DNA of 64,000 nt, from contig NZ_JAGA01000002.1 in the NCBI RefSeq assembly GCF_000526415.1, positions 1,914,001 to 1,978,000 of the forward strand, read 5' to 3'. Position numbers and translations under genes: made by a program. Under the pieces are notes generated by a model. That model was given only the letters and a program-made list of their open reading frames with translations. It had not been told where the DNA came from and did no database searches. Below, piece by piece: positions 45,558-53,907 of the stretch (within the stretch, counting starts at the first letter, position 1; each line of letters begins with the position of its first letter). The DNA is from Kallotenue papyrolyticum. Its GTDB lineage: Bacteria > Chloroflexota > Chloroflexia > Chloroflexales > Kallotenuaceae.

Positions 45558-46049
45558 TTGCAACCACTCAAAACCAACGCCATGCGCGCGCTGGAGCAGC
45601 GGCGCATCCCCTACACCGCCTACTACTACGATGCTGCGCTGCATTCGGGGATCGCGGTCGCGCAGGCCATCGGCGTGCCGCCGGAGCAGCTTTTCAAAAC
45701 ATTGGTGGTGCAGCGCGAGCAGGGCCGCCCTCTGCTGGCGATTATTCCCAGCCATCGCGAACTGGACCTCAAGCGCATGGCGGCAGCTGCCGGTGAAAAG
45801 CGAGTGCGCATGGCCACGCAGCGCGAGGCCGAGGCACTGACCGGCCTGCAGGTGGGCGGGATTTCGGCGCTGGCGCTGCTGCCCAAGGGCTGGCCGGTGT
45901 TTCTGGATGCGGCGGCGCAGCACTTTGAGGAGCTCTATGTCAGCGCAGGACAGCGCGGCATCAACCTGCGTTTGCGCGTCGCCGACTTGATCGCTATAAC
46001 CGGCGCACGGCTGGCAGCCCTGACCACTGCGGAGCGACCAGCGCGCTGA
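45558..46049 (+). CDS. ybaK: YbaK/EbsC-type aminoacyl-tRNA deacylase
   Basis: 163 residues from TTG 45558, just after the LacI-family stop, with AGGGAG a few bases upstream; the alternative ATG at 45582 would remove the conserved KTNAMR start. It has HSGIAVAQAIGVPPEQLFKTL, LAIIPSHRELDLKRMAAAAG, TGLQVGGISALALL and the YVSAGQRGINLRL end of the family, with the substrate Lys in FKTLVV. It removes cysteine from mischarged tRNA-Pro or a related mischarged tRNA. One base separates it from the regulator gene, so coupling is likely. Confidence 0.9.
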   Translation: MQPLKTNAMRALEQRRIPYTAYYYDAALHSGIAVAQAIGVPPEQLFKTLVVQREQGRPLLAIIPSHRELDLKRMAAAAGEKRVRMATQREAEALTGLQVGGISALALLPKGWPVFLDAAAQHFEELYVSAGQRGINLRLRVADLIAITGARLAALTTAERPAR

Positions 46050-46399
46050 GCACGGCCTGTGCTGCTGCTGATCCGGATCGCGGGCAACTGCGTTTCCCCG
46101 AGCGCGCTGCCGGCGCAAGCCGTGCCCGCAGCTGGCGCTGGCGCTCCACGCGAACGCGCCGGCCAGGCGGGTGATGCGCCGGTGCTCATCAGCCCTGGTC
46201 TGGCCGGCCGGCCGGTGGCGACCCAGGCGGGCCCGAGCGGGGGCAATCGCAGCGCGCTTCCGGTGCGCACCCCTGCTTGGTTGCTACGCAGGGCGCAGGC
46301 TGGCTCCGCGCGTCGCGAGCACCGCCAGGCAGCGCGCGATCAACCGGACGATACGAGTTCGAACGCTCATTTGTGAGCTTGCCTGCGTATTGCTGTCTT
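46050..46399. other. Intergenic region between ybaK and the CSLREA gene
   Basis: About 350 bases, GC-rich in its first 300. Overlapping open frames exist on both strands (46059-46376 plus, 45935-46270 minus), as expected from base composition, but neither translation shows a motif, signal peptide or hydrophobic pattern. No hairpin with a U-tract was seen. I find nothing supportable here. Confidence 0.4.
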
Positions 46400-47635
46400 T
46401 CATCTCGATATCAAGGGCATAAATGCCCGTTGCACCACAAGCTCATATGCGCCGATATCGCACGTCCCGACTTGCGGCCGGGCGATGCCGCGCTGGTCGG
46501 TGGCCGGGCAGCCGCTGTTGGTGCCCGCGTTGACGGCCGGCGATGTCAGCGGGAGGGCGCGGGTTGGCGTCAGGCCGCCGTTCTGCTGCAAGGGGCCGAG
46601 CTGGGGATCGACATTGTTCAGATCGCCGCTTGCCGTGAACGCGCTGGCGCAACTTGTGTCGCTGCTCAGATTATGCCCCTGCGATGTCGGTGGTGTGAAG
46701 ATGGAGCAATTCCCCTCCGGGGAGTTGCTGGCGAGGAGTGTATTTTTGAGCGTTGCCCCTGCCAGGAAACGAATTCCTGCCCTGGTGTTGTGACTGATCG
46801 TGCTGTTGAGCACGCTGAGCGAGCCGTGTTCATGCCTTATTCCTCCGGTATTGTTGTCCGCGGTGTTAGCACTCACGGTGACGTTGGTCAGCGCCAGGGC
46901 ATCGTAGTTCACGATCGCCCCGCCAGCAACTGCGGCGCTGTTGCTGATGATGCTGCTGGCGGTGATCGTCAGCGGCTGGTTGGTGAAGATGCCGCCACCC
47001 CTCTGGGCCGTGTTGTTGCGAATGATGACGTTCTCCAGGTAGCCGCTGCCGGTGCTAGCCCCACAGCCGATGCACAGACCACCACCGACATCGCTGCTGG
47101 CGTTGTTTTCAATGATGACGTTATAGAGCTCGATGTGGCCCCAGCTCAGCACCCCGGCGCCACCGTATCGGCTTGGGGTGGGCAGGCGGCCATTACGCAC
47201 CGTAAGGTTGCGCAGTACCAGCCGGTCGTTTTGGCCGACCAGATGGAAAACACGGTCGAGCCGATTGCCATCTATGATGGTGGTGGTGGCTCCGCTGCCC
47301 CGAATAGTGAGCATGCGGGGTACCGAAGAGGTGGTTGAGAAGATGTCCAGATCGCCGGTGGCGTTGTTTTCTTCATCCGCGCCGTCAAGGCTCAACTGGT
47401 AGAAGCCGCTCGGCAGGGTGATGACGTCGTAGCCACCGCCGGTCGCGCAGTCGCCCACCGTCCAGGCAGCGTTGACCGCCTGGATCGCTTCGCGCAAGGT
47501 ACACCTGCCATCGGTGACCAGTCCGTCATTGGTGATATTGACGGTGATGGAGCTGGCATAGACGGTGGGCGTCTGGCTCGGCAGTGCGGCGCACACGACG
47601 ATGAAGACGGCGACGAGCGATAGAAGCGAGCGCAT
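46400..47635 (-). CDS. Secreted CSLREA-domain beta-helix protein
   Basis: 411 residues. The signal peptide (SLLSLVAVFIVVCAALPS) is followed by a CSLREA-type domain (TVNITNDGLVTDGRCTLREA, with the CTLREAI hallmark) and a right-handed parallel beta-helix of about 300 residues. The helix has repeated N-V-I-I-x-N-N-T, GGGI and LNSTISHN rungs. It ends IARPQVGTCDIGAYELV, the usual close of this family, and a short tail without an obvious sorting motif. Such proteins are exported and may bind or degrade polysaccharide; no catalytic residues can be assigned. Confidence 0.85.
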   Translation of the reverse strand: MRSLLSLVAVFIVVCAALPSQTPTVYASSITVNITNDGLVTDGRCTLREAIQAVNAAWTVGDCATGGGYDVITLPSGFYQLSLDGADEENNATGDLDIFSTTSSVPRMLTIRGSGATTTIIDGNRLDRVFHLVGQNDRLVLRNLTVRNGRLPTPSRYGGAGVLSWGHIELYNVIIENNASSDVGGGLCIGCGASTGSGYLENVIIRNNTAQRGGGIFTNQPLTITASSIISNSAAVAGGAIVNYDALALTNVTVSANTADNNTGGIRHEHGSLSVLNSTISHNTRAGIRFLAGATLKNTLLASNSPEGNCSIFTPPTSQGHNLSSDTSCASAFTASGDLNNVDPQLGPLQQNGGLTPTRALPLTSPAVNAGTNSGCPATDQRGIARPQVGTCDIGAYELVVQRAFMPLISR

Positions 47636-48032
47636 GAATGTTCTCCTCGTAGCAGGTGCTCGGTGTCAACGCTGTTGTGAGGCACAGGCAGATGCATTCT
47701 TGCGATCTGGGAGCGGCAACGTGGTGCCTCCTCCTTGCTGGGCCGGTCCGGTTGCTGCGCGGTAGCCGGCCATGGCGGTGGGGAGCCTCCTGGGGAGTGC
47801 TCCCGGGCTGCCGGCTCTGCGACACGGCCATGCTACCCGATCGGCGTCCACAAAACGTCCACAACAGGTCCTGCTCCACTTGTGGACGTTTTGTGGGCGC
47901 TGATCCTCGATCCTTGAGCGCAGCGTGATAACTACACGATCCAGGCGGCATCGCTCCGCTCATGCGCGGGACCATGCCGATGCCCGGAGCGGCGCCGCTG
48001 CTGCAAGCACGCGCGCCGGAAGAGGAGACTAG
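47636..48032. other. Divergent intergenic region with a large palindrome
   Basis: About 400 bases between the divergent CSLREA gene and the small gene at 48033. Apart from the inverted repeat described separately (47844-47900) there is no gene-like frame. GGAAGAGGAG just before 48033 is the ribosome-binding site of the small gene. Confidence 0.5.
47844..47900. repeat. Perfect 17-base inverted repeat built from GTCCACAA units
   Basis: Left arm 47848-47864 (CCACAAAACGTCCACAA) and right arm 47880-47896 are exact complements with a 15-base loop. Pairing continues outward for three more G-C pairs after one G-T. Each arm contains two CCACAA half-units, so the whole site offers four similarly spaced half-sites. 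Neither side has a U-tract, and it lies upstream of both flanking genes, so an operator is more likely than a terminator. Confidence 0.65.
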
Positions 48033-48311
48033 ATGATGAGCACCATGTCCGCGCGGGTCTCTTTTCTCATTCGCATATGGCATGCTTCGGAACGCGGCAC
48101 GACCGGCGCGTGGCGCGCGACGGTGGAGCATGTGCAGAGCGGTGCGCGCGATGAGTTCTGCGATGTAGAAACGCTGCTGGCGTTTCTACGCCGCTACGCC
48201 CACCAGGCACCCATGCTTGAGGCCGCTGGTGCGCGCGAAGGAGCCGACACAGCCGAGCAGCGCGAAGCTTCGCGCGCCGGACGTGCGGATAACCAATCCG
48301 CGCTGGAATGA
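48033..48311 (+). CDS. Small protein of unknown function
   Basis: 92 residues. The first 60 look structured: RVSFLIRIWHASERGTTG, WRATVEHVQSGARDEFCD, VETLLAFLRRYAHQ. This alternates beta-strand and helix and has codon usage like real genes of the region. The tail is Ala/Arg-rich and probably disordered. I recognise no named family. A ribosome-binding site, GGAAGAGGAG, precedes the tandem ATGs. It faces the convergent BTAD regulator. Confidence 0.65.
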   Translation: MMSTMSARVSFLIRIWHASERGTTGAWRATVEHVQSGARDEFCDVETLLAFLRRYAHQAPMLEAAGAREGADTAEQREASRAGRADNQSALE

Positions 48312-48425
48312 CCCGTCCGCAGCGGGTAGCATGCCCAGACGGTCAGGTGCGGCTCGCGCTGCGACAGTGAGCGATCCACGCCACGCAGGGATGAGCGGAC
48401 GAAGCCGGCGCTCGCGGCAGCGAGG

Positions 48426-51400
48426 CTACACCACCGCGCGTGGATCTGGCCACCGGCCAGTGGTCAGCGTCGTGTGGATCGCTGTGTTGACGCGCAGGGC
48501 GCGGTGATAGCGCTCGCGGTCGGCGGGGTTGGGCAGCAGGGCGAGCTCGCGCTCCAGGGCTGCCGCAGCTTCCTGCAACACCACATCGGCCTCGGGATTG
48601 CCCAGGGCGTGCAGCACCAGGGCCCGCACGAAGAGAATGAACTGAGGATGCTCGACGCCTGAGTGGGTCTGCATGTGGGCTACCGCTGCCTGGCTGTACC
48701 GCGCAGCGGCAGAGGGATCGCCGCCCAACAGATACCCTAACGCCAGCATCGCCTGGTCGGCGCAGGTATCCACGTGCGACCCCAGGTGCTGCCGGAGCGC
48801 CAGCCCTTGCTCCATGGCCGTGCAGGCTGCCTCGAACTGCCCCTGCTGGAGCAGGGCCGCACCCAGGTTGGCGAGTCCTGCTGCTTGCTGGAGGGGTAGG
48901 TGGAGTGCCTGCGCCCGCTCGATGTCCTCGCGCAACCATGGCTCTGCCTCGGCGCCGCGTCCCAGCCAGACCAGCGCCGCGCCAATGTTGGCTGCTGCCA
49001 CGCACAACCCGCGTCCATCTTGAATCTGCTCGAAGAGTGCATGGGCCTGGTGGGCCAGGGCCAGTCCCTGTTCCACATCGCCCATGCGCATCGCTAGCGT
49101 CGCAGCATTGATCGAGGCCGCGGCAGCTCCTTGCAGATGTTGAATGGTCTGATAGATCGTTCGTGCTCGTCCGTAGGCGTCCATCGCCGCGCTATAGCGG
49201 CGCAGCCGGGCCAACGCAAGAGCCAGCACCGTCCAGCAGCGCGCCTGCCCTTCTTGGTCGAGCTGTGGCTCATAGATCTGCAAGGCCTCCGTGCCATAGG
49301 CCAGCGCGACGTCGTAGTTGCCGCTCAGGTAGCTCAGCCGCGCCAGATAGGCCATCATGCGCGCGCGCAGGCCACTGTCGTTCACCGCCAACCCCAGCGC
49401 CTGCCGCACCCAGTCTCCCGCGGCGCGCACATCCTCGCGCGCCTGAGCGATCTCCGCCAGGGTCAGCAGCGCGCGCGCCTGGAGGTCAGGCGCTCCGGCC
49501 GCGCCCGCTGCATGCCAGGTTTCGTGCGCAATGGCCTCGGCTTCGGCATAGCGATGCAGTTGGGTCAAGCTGCTGGCCAGCAGCAAGCACAACTCAGCAC
49601 GCGTGGCGCTGTCAGGCGCAGGCAGCGCCAAAGCTGTGCGTACATGGTGCTCGGCCTCGGTCCAGCGATTGAGGGCCGCGGCATAGCGCCCGTACCGTCC
49701 GGCGATCACGGCTTGCTGCTGCGGCGCTACCTCGTGAGCGAGCGCTTCGATCGAGGGGAAGATGGCTGCCTGTGCTTCCCGTCGTCCCAGTCGATGGAGC
49801 ACTTCTTCCTGGCGCAGCAAGAAGTTGAGCTTGAGCTCAGCCGTAGACGCCAGCGCCAACCCACGCTCCCAGGCGGCGAGCGCCGCTTCGGCTGCGAACA
49901 GCGACCAGGCTTGGTCGCCTGCTTTCAGCCACCACGGCGTAGCTTCGTCTGGCCGGTCGCTCTGCTCGAAGTGCTCCGCGATCGCCGTGAACTGCTGTGG
50001 GGCGTGGCGACGCAAAGCAGTGGCGGCCCGCCGGTGGAGAATCTGGCGGCGCGCCGGGCCGATGGCCTGATAGGCCACACGGGCCATAAAGCCGTGGGTG
50101 AAGTGATACATACCCCCTGCTTCAGCACAGAGAAAGCCCCGCCGCACCAGGCTATCCAACCCATCGGCCACTTCCAGCTCGCTGCGGCCGGACACGTATT
50201 GGATCAACGGTGTGCGCAGTGGTCGACGCAGCACGGCACAAGCTTCCAGCACCTGGCGGGTGACGGTCTCCAAGCGCTCGAGGCGTGTGTGCAGCGTTTC
50301 GCTCAGATCGGCAGTGATGGGCAACGTTGCCGTATCGCGGATCGTTTCCCCATTGTCACTCTTCAGCACGGCGCGCACGCCTTCCAGGACGAAAAAGGGG
50401 ACGCCGCCGCTCGCTTCCCACAACAACGGCGCGAGGGTGGTGGTAGGCAAATGAGGGGCTGCATGACCGATCAGCTCGGCCACGTCCGCTACCTCGAGCG
50501 GCGATAGCCGCACCTCGCACAGCAGGCCGAGGCGCGTCAGTTCGGCCAGACAGGTGCGCAACGCAGGAGTGGCGACCTCATCCTGGTACGCCACCACCAG
50601 TGCCAGGGGTAACCCGCGCGCCTGAGCAGCGAGTGCGCTGAGCCAGGCCAGCGACAGCGCGTCGGCTTCTTCCCCATCATCGCACACCAAGACGGCACCA
50701 CCGCTTTGGCGCACTAATGCACGCACTACGTGGATCAGTGCCTCGAACAGGCGTGCCTGCGCCTGTTCTGGTGGCAGGTCGGGAAGGAGTTGCCAGGCTG
50801 GTGGGCGCAGCGCTGGGAAGAGCCGTGCTGCCTCCTGTCGCCACGGCTCGGGCAGGGCAAGCCGATCGGGATGTATATCCTGCAGGGCTTCTTGCAGCGC
50901 CTCGAGGATAACGCCGTAGGGGATCAAAGGCCCGGCATGGTGCCCACTCCCCGCCCAGATGGGTTGCGCCACATCGGCGAGGGCTTCCTGGATCACCCTG
51001 GTTTTTCCGATGCCCGGCGGGCCGCACAGCGCCACCACCTGTGGCCGTCCGTGCAGGCTGGACTGCACCGCTGCGCGCACACGTGCGAGCTCGCGTGCTC
51101 GTCCAACGCAGGGCGCCTCGAGGGTAGGCCGCAGTCGACGGGCAATGGTCTGAGTGTGGTCATGGCGATCGGCGCGAGCGGGCGCGCCAGCATTGCTAAG
51201 CATGCCGCCGCGGATCTGCTCGCACAAGGCCTGGGTCTCCGGCGCGGGCTCCACTCCCAATTCCTGCGCGAGCACTGCCGCGCACTGCTGGTAGAGCCTG
51301 AGTGCAGCGGAGGTTTGCCCGCTCTCGGCGTAGAGCCGCATCAGCAGGCGGTAGGCCTCTTCGGCAAGCCGGTCGGCCGTTAGCCACTGCTCGGCGGCGG

Positions 51401-51956
51401 TGCGTGCCTGCGCGATCTGGCCTTGCTCGAGCTGTGCCAGCACCAGGGCTCGCCAGATGTGCCAGGAGCGTTGCTGAAGCTGCTCGCGCTGCTCCAACAT
51501 CCAACGCTCGAACTCTGGGGCAGCGCGCAGCGTGAAGCTGTCGAGAAAAGGGCCGCGGTAGAGCGCCAGTGCTTGAGTAGCCAGCCGGATCACCTCGGCT
51601 GGCGATTGCCCGTGGATTGCCTGAGCGAGCTGGACAAACGCACGCACATCGGCCCGGCACGTGTGGTGACGAAGGGCCAGGGTCTCAGGCGTGCTCTCCA
51701 GGATTGACGCCACATTGTCATCTTTCAGCGCGAGATGGAGTTGGTGCAGCACGCGCCGCAGCCGATGACGGGCCTGGGTTTGGGGGACATCGGGCCAGAA
51801 GAGGAACGCCAGATGATCACGCGACACAGGCTCATTGGCACAAGCCAAGTAAGCGAGTAGCGCAAGGGGTTGGCGACGGTCGAACCGGATCGGTTGTCCG
51901 TCCCGGATCACGAGCGGCGGACCTAAGAGCAGAAGTTCCATACGGTTCACAAGCAT
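48426..51956 (-). CDS. BTAD/AfsR-like transcriptional regulator with AAA ATPase and TPR repeats
   Basis: 1,176 residues. Residues about 1-95 form an OmpR-like winged-helix (LLLLGPPLVIRDGQPIRF, HRLRRVLHQLHLAL). About 100-245 is the BTAD domain (RADVRAFVQLAQAIH, EAYRLLMRLYAESGQTSAALRLYQQC). About 285-600 is an AAA/STAND-type ATPase with P-loop CGPPGIGKTR near residue 310 and VLVCDDGEEAD as Walker B. The rest (640-1150) is a TPR superhelix. This is the architecture of large SARP/AfsR or MalT-like activators. It sits beside mobile DNA with no obvious target gene. A start at 51941 is also possible. Confidence 0.88.
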   Translation of the reverse strand: MLVNRMELLLLGPPLVIRDGQPIRFDRRQPLALLAYLACANEPVSRDHLAFLFWPDVPQTQARHRLRRVLHQLHLALKDDNVASILESTPETLALRHHTCRADVRAFVQLAQAIHGQSPAEVIRLATQALALYRGPFLDSFTLRAAPEFERWMLEQREQLQQRSWHIWRALVLAQLEQGQIAQARTAAEQWLTADRLAEEAYRLLMRLYAESGQTSAALRLYQQCAAVLAQELGVEPAPETQALCEQIRGGMLSNAGAPARADRHDHTQTIARRLRPTLEAPCVGRARELARVRAAVQSSLHGRPQVVALCGPPGIGKTRVIQEALADVAQPIWAGSGHHAGPLIPYGVILEALQEALQDIHPDRLALPEPWRQEAARLFPALRPPAWQLLPDLPPEQAQARLFEALIHVVRALVRQSGGAVLVCDDGEEADALSLAWLSALAAQARGLPLALVVAYQDEVATPALRTCLAELTRLGLLCEVRLSPLEVADVAELIGHAAPHLPTTTLAPLLWEASGGVPFFVLEGVRAVLKSDNGETIRDTATLPITADLSETLHTRLERLETVTRQVLEACAVLRRPLRTPLIQYVSGRSELEVADGLDSLVRRGFLCAEAGGMYHFTHGFMARVAYQAIGPARRQILHRRAATALRRHAPQQFTAIAEHFEQSDRPDEATPWWLKAGDQAWSLFAAEAALAAWERGLALASTAELKLNFLLRQEEVLHRLGRREAQAAIFPSIEALAHEVAPQQQAVIAGRYGRYAAALNRWTEAEHHVRTALALPAPDSATRAELCLLLASSLTQLHRYAEAEAIAHETWHAAGAAGAPDLQARALLTLAEIAQAREDVRAAGDWVRQALGLAVNDSGLRARMMAYLARLSYLSGNYDVALAYGTEALQIYEPQLDQEGQARCWTVLALALARLRRYSAAMDAYGRARTIYQTIQHLQGAAAASINAATLAMRMGDVEQGLALAHQAHALFEQIQDGRGLCVAAANIGAALVWLGRGAEAEPWLREDIERAQALHLPLQQAAGLANLGAALLQQGQFEAACTAMEQGLALRQHLGSHVDTCADQAMLALGYLLGGDPSAAARYSQAAVAHMQTHSGVEHPQFILFVRALVLHALGNPEADVVLQEAAAALERELALLPNPADRERYHRALRVNTAIHTTLTTGRWPDPRAVV

Positions 51957-52600
51957 GGAGTGTCAACCAAGCGGATACCAAGAGCGCAGGCCGTCAGGAA
52001 TGCATACCGGCTTCGATACCGGCTTGTCGCAGGCTGCCGGCGTGGTTGTGAGTCGTGGCAGAGAGCGGCTCAACCACTGCCGGAGGAGACAGGACGGTCT
52101 CGCCTTCAGCAGCTCGCCGCTCGTTGGGGGGCTCTGGGTTGTGGATGCGGACAGAACATGTGTGCCCGGGTTCGTCCGCGGCTTCGATACGGAGCGCAGC
52201 GTAGTGCCGGTGGATGCGGGCGCGCCCCTGGTCGAAGAGGGCGGGAGCATGCGCGATCACCTCTTGACGATGCGAGGAGTGGAGGGCTAGGCTATAGCTC
52301 GGAGCCGCAGGGGACGCGACCAACACCGGCATGCCCCACCCGTTTCACCTGCAGGCATGATACGCAAACATTGCGCAAAATGCAACCCTGGGGTAGAGGT
52401 GTTTCGGAGGAAGCTCGCCAAGCAGCCCGCTAGGCATATGAAGCGGAAGCCGGCTAAGCAGCCTGGGAGGAATATGAGGTGGGATTGGTCTAAATAACAG
52501 TTCGTCCGCACAACCCGTTACAAAACTCCTGCCAGAAAGCCCGCCGCTTAGCTTCACCCGCAAGCGGGTACCCGGTGGGATGAATGGCACTAATACTTAC
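51957..52600. other. Non-coding region between the regulator and the IS200/IS605-type element
   Basis: About 640 bases. Open frames (51960-52433 plus, 52287-52511 minus) give low-complexity translations without motifs and are judged spurious. The only clear structure is a 36-base-period direct repeat at 52409-52479, described separately. GC content falls toward the insertion element. Confidence 0.4.
52409..52479. repeat. Two imperfect 35-base direct repeats, period 36
   Basis: Copy 1 at 52409-52443 and copy 2 at 52445-52479 share GGAAGC, then AAGCAGCC, then AGG and ATATGA at the same positions, with about 10 differences. The period is a multiple of three, so a minus-strand frame gives a 12-residue repeat with LAGCLA. 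No start, ribosome-binding site or homology supports a gene. Confidence 0.6.
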
Positions 52601-52604
52601 AATC

Positions 52605-53805
52605 ACAGCACAAGTATTGTGCTTTGTTGTAAAAGTGTAGTGCACTTGTGCTATGGAACGGAAGGCGTACCAATTCCAAATTGCGCCAACGAAGGGTCAC
52701 GTGCGTCTGTGGCAACAGACGCTTGACCTCTGTCGCTGGGTGTACAACGAGACGTTGGCCTATCGCAAGCGTGCCTGGGAAGAGCGCCAGAAACACGTGG
52801 GCGTGTACGAAACGCATGCCCTCCTTCCGATCTGGAACGCCCAACGACCTGAACTGAAACAGGTCTATTCGCAAGTCCTACAGGATGTCCAGAATCGGGT
52901 ACATCGGGCGTTTGACGCCTGCTTTCGACGCGTCAAGCGTGGCGAAAAAGCAGGCGATCCCCGCTTTAAGGGGCGCGGCTGGTACGACAGCTTCACCTTC
53001 AAGCAAGCAGGCTTTGGTTTCAAGCTGGACGGGCCGTGGCTGGACCTGTCCAAGATCGGGCGCATCCGGCTGATCGCCCATCGTCCGATTGAGGGAACGA
53101 TTAAGACGCTCACCATCCGCCGTACCCGTACAGGTAAATGGTTCGCCTGTTTCAGCGTGGAAACCAAACCTGCGCCACTGCCGGAAACACAACGGGCGGT
53201 TGGCGTTGACGTTGGCTTGACGCATTTCGCCACGCTTTCGACCGGCGAACAGCTTGCCAATCCGCGCTTCTTTCGACGCGACGAACAGGCGCTTGCCAAA
53301 GCGCAACGTCGCTTGTCCAAAGCTGAGAAGGGGACGCCCGAACGCGTCAAGCGGCGCAAGGTGGTGGTGCACATTCACGAGCGGATTGCAAACCGTCGCA
53401 AGGATTTCGCGCACAACCTCAGCCGCCGGCTGGTCAACGAGTTCGGCACCATTGTGTTTGAGGACCTGAGCATCGCCCGGATGCTCAAACACCACGCGCT
53501 GGCAAAGAGTATTGCCGATGCCGCGTGGAGCCAATTTGCCACCTATACGCGCTCCAAGGCTGCGAGTGCCGGTAGAACGTAGCTGCAAATTGACCCACGC
53601 GGTACGTCGCAACGCTGTAGCCGCTGTCGCAGTGTGGCGGGTGCCCGCTGGGCGAAGGATTTGTCCGTGCGCGTGCATCAGTGTCCCTCTTGCGGCTTGG
53701 AGATGGATCGTGATCGCAACGCCGCCTTGAATATATTGGCTGTGGGACTACACAGCCTGGGTGCAAATCCCTAGAAGCCCGTCCCTTTAGGGATGGGAGT
53801 AGTCA
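52605..53805 (+). mobile_element. IS200/IS605-family element (tnpB-only type)
   Basis: The element contains tnpB but no visible tnpA. Left side: hairpin AGCACAAgtaTTGTGCT at 52607-52623, and another ACTTGTGCT at 52644-52652 that can pair with AGCACAAGT of the first. Right side: just after the tnpB end, CCCGTCCCT at 53778-53786 pairs with AGGGATGGG at 53789-53797, the typical subterminal hairpin at the right end of this family. The exact cleavage sites cannot be fixed by eye; the ends given are approximate. Mobilisation would need TnpA in trans. Confidence 0.75.
52653..53774 (+). pseudogene. tnpB: tnpB (RNA-guided RuvC-like endonuclease) interrupted by an in-frame amber codon
   Basis: The frame continues through TAG at 53580-53582 (codon 310) to a second TAG at 53772-53774, 373 residues in all, the usual TnpB length. 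Before the stop are the N-terminal helix-turn-helix-like part, the first RuvC Asp (GVDVGLTHFATL, about D186) and the Glu (IVFEDLSIA, about E270). After it come DPRGTSQRCSRC, HQCPSCG (the zinc finger) and the third catalytic Asp in MDRDRNAALN (about D354). The truncated 309-residue product therefore lacks the zinc finger and one catalytic residue. A substitution is the simplest explanation, since reading frame and motifs are otherwise intact. Confidence 0.88.
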
Positions 53806-53858
53806 CAATTGCCGGTTATGATCAAGGTGTCGGTGAAGGTCAGGTATGAACTCTCAGG

Positions 53859-53864
53859 TATAAT
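53859..53864 (+). promoter_or_regulatory. Putative -10 element upstream of the AT-rich GT39 gene
   Basis: Perfect TATAAT at 53859-53864, 43 bases before the ATG of the next gene. No good -35 sequence at the correct spacing. Confidence 0.4.
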
Positions 53865-53907
53865 AGCCTAAGCTCGCGCAAAGGTTGTAAATCGGAGCAA
53901 CACATCG

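Noticed and set aside
46277-47338. Plus-strand open frame of 353 codons
   Set aside because: It lies antisense to the CSLREA gene, whose signal peptide, CTLREAI motif and beta-helix rungs are unambiguous. The plus frame has no motif.
47844-47900. CCACAA units as DnaA boxes of a replication origin
   Set aside because: The units match the high-GC DnaA-box form only in part. They are arranged as one palindrome instead of a spaced cluster, there is no AT-rich unwinding region, and dnaA, dnaN and similar genes are absent.
51960-52433. Plus-strand open frame of 157 codons upstream of the insertion element
   Set aside because: The translation is Arg/Cys/Gly-rich low-complexity sequence with no hydrophobic core or motif. 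It lies in a region of repeats.
52287-52511. Minus-strand frame with repeated GCLA units
   Set aside because: The repeat stems from the 36-base DNA repeat. There is no ribosome-binding site, and the overlapping frame gives an equally repetitive product.
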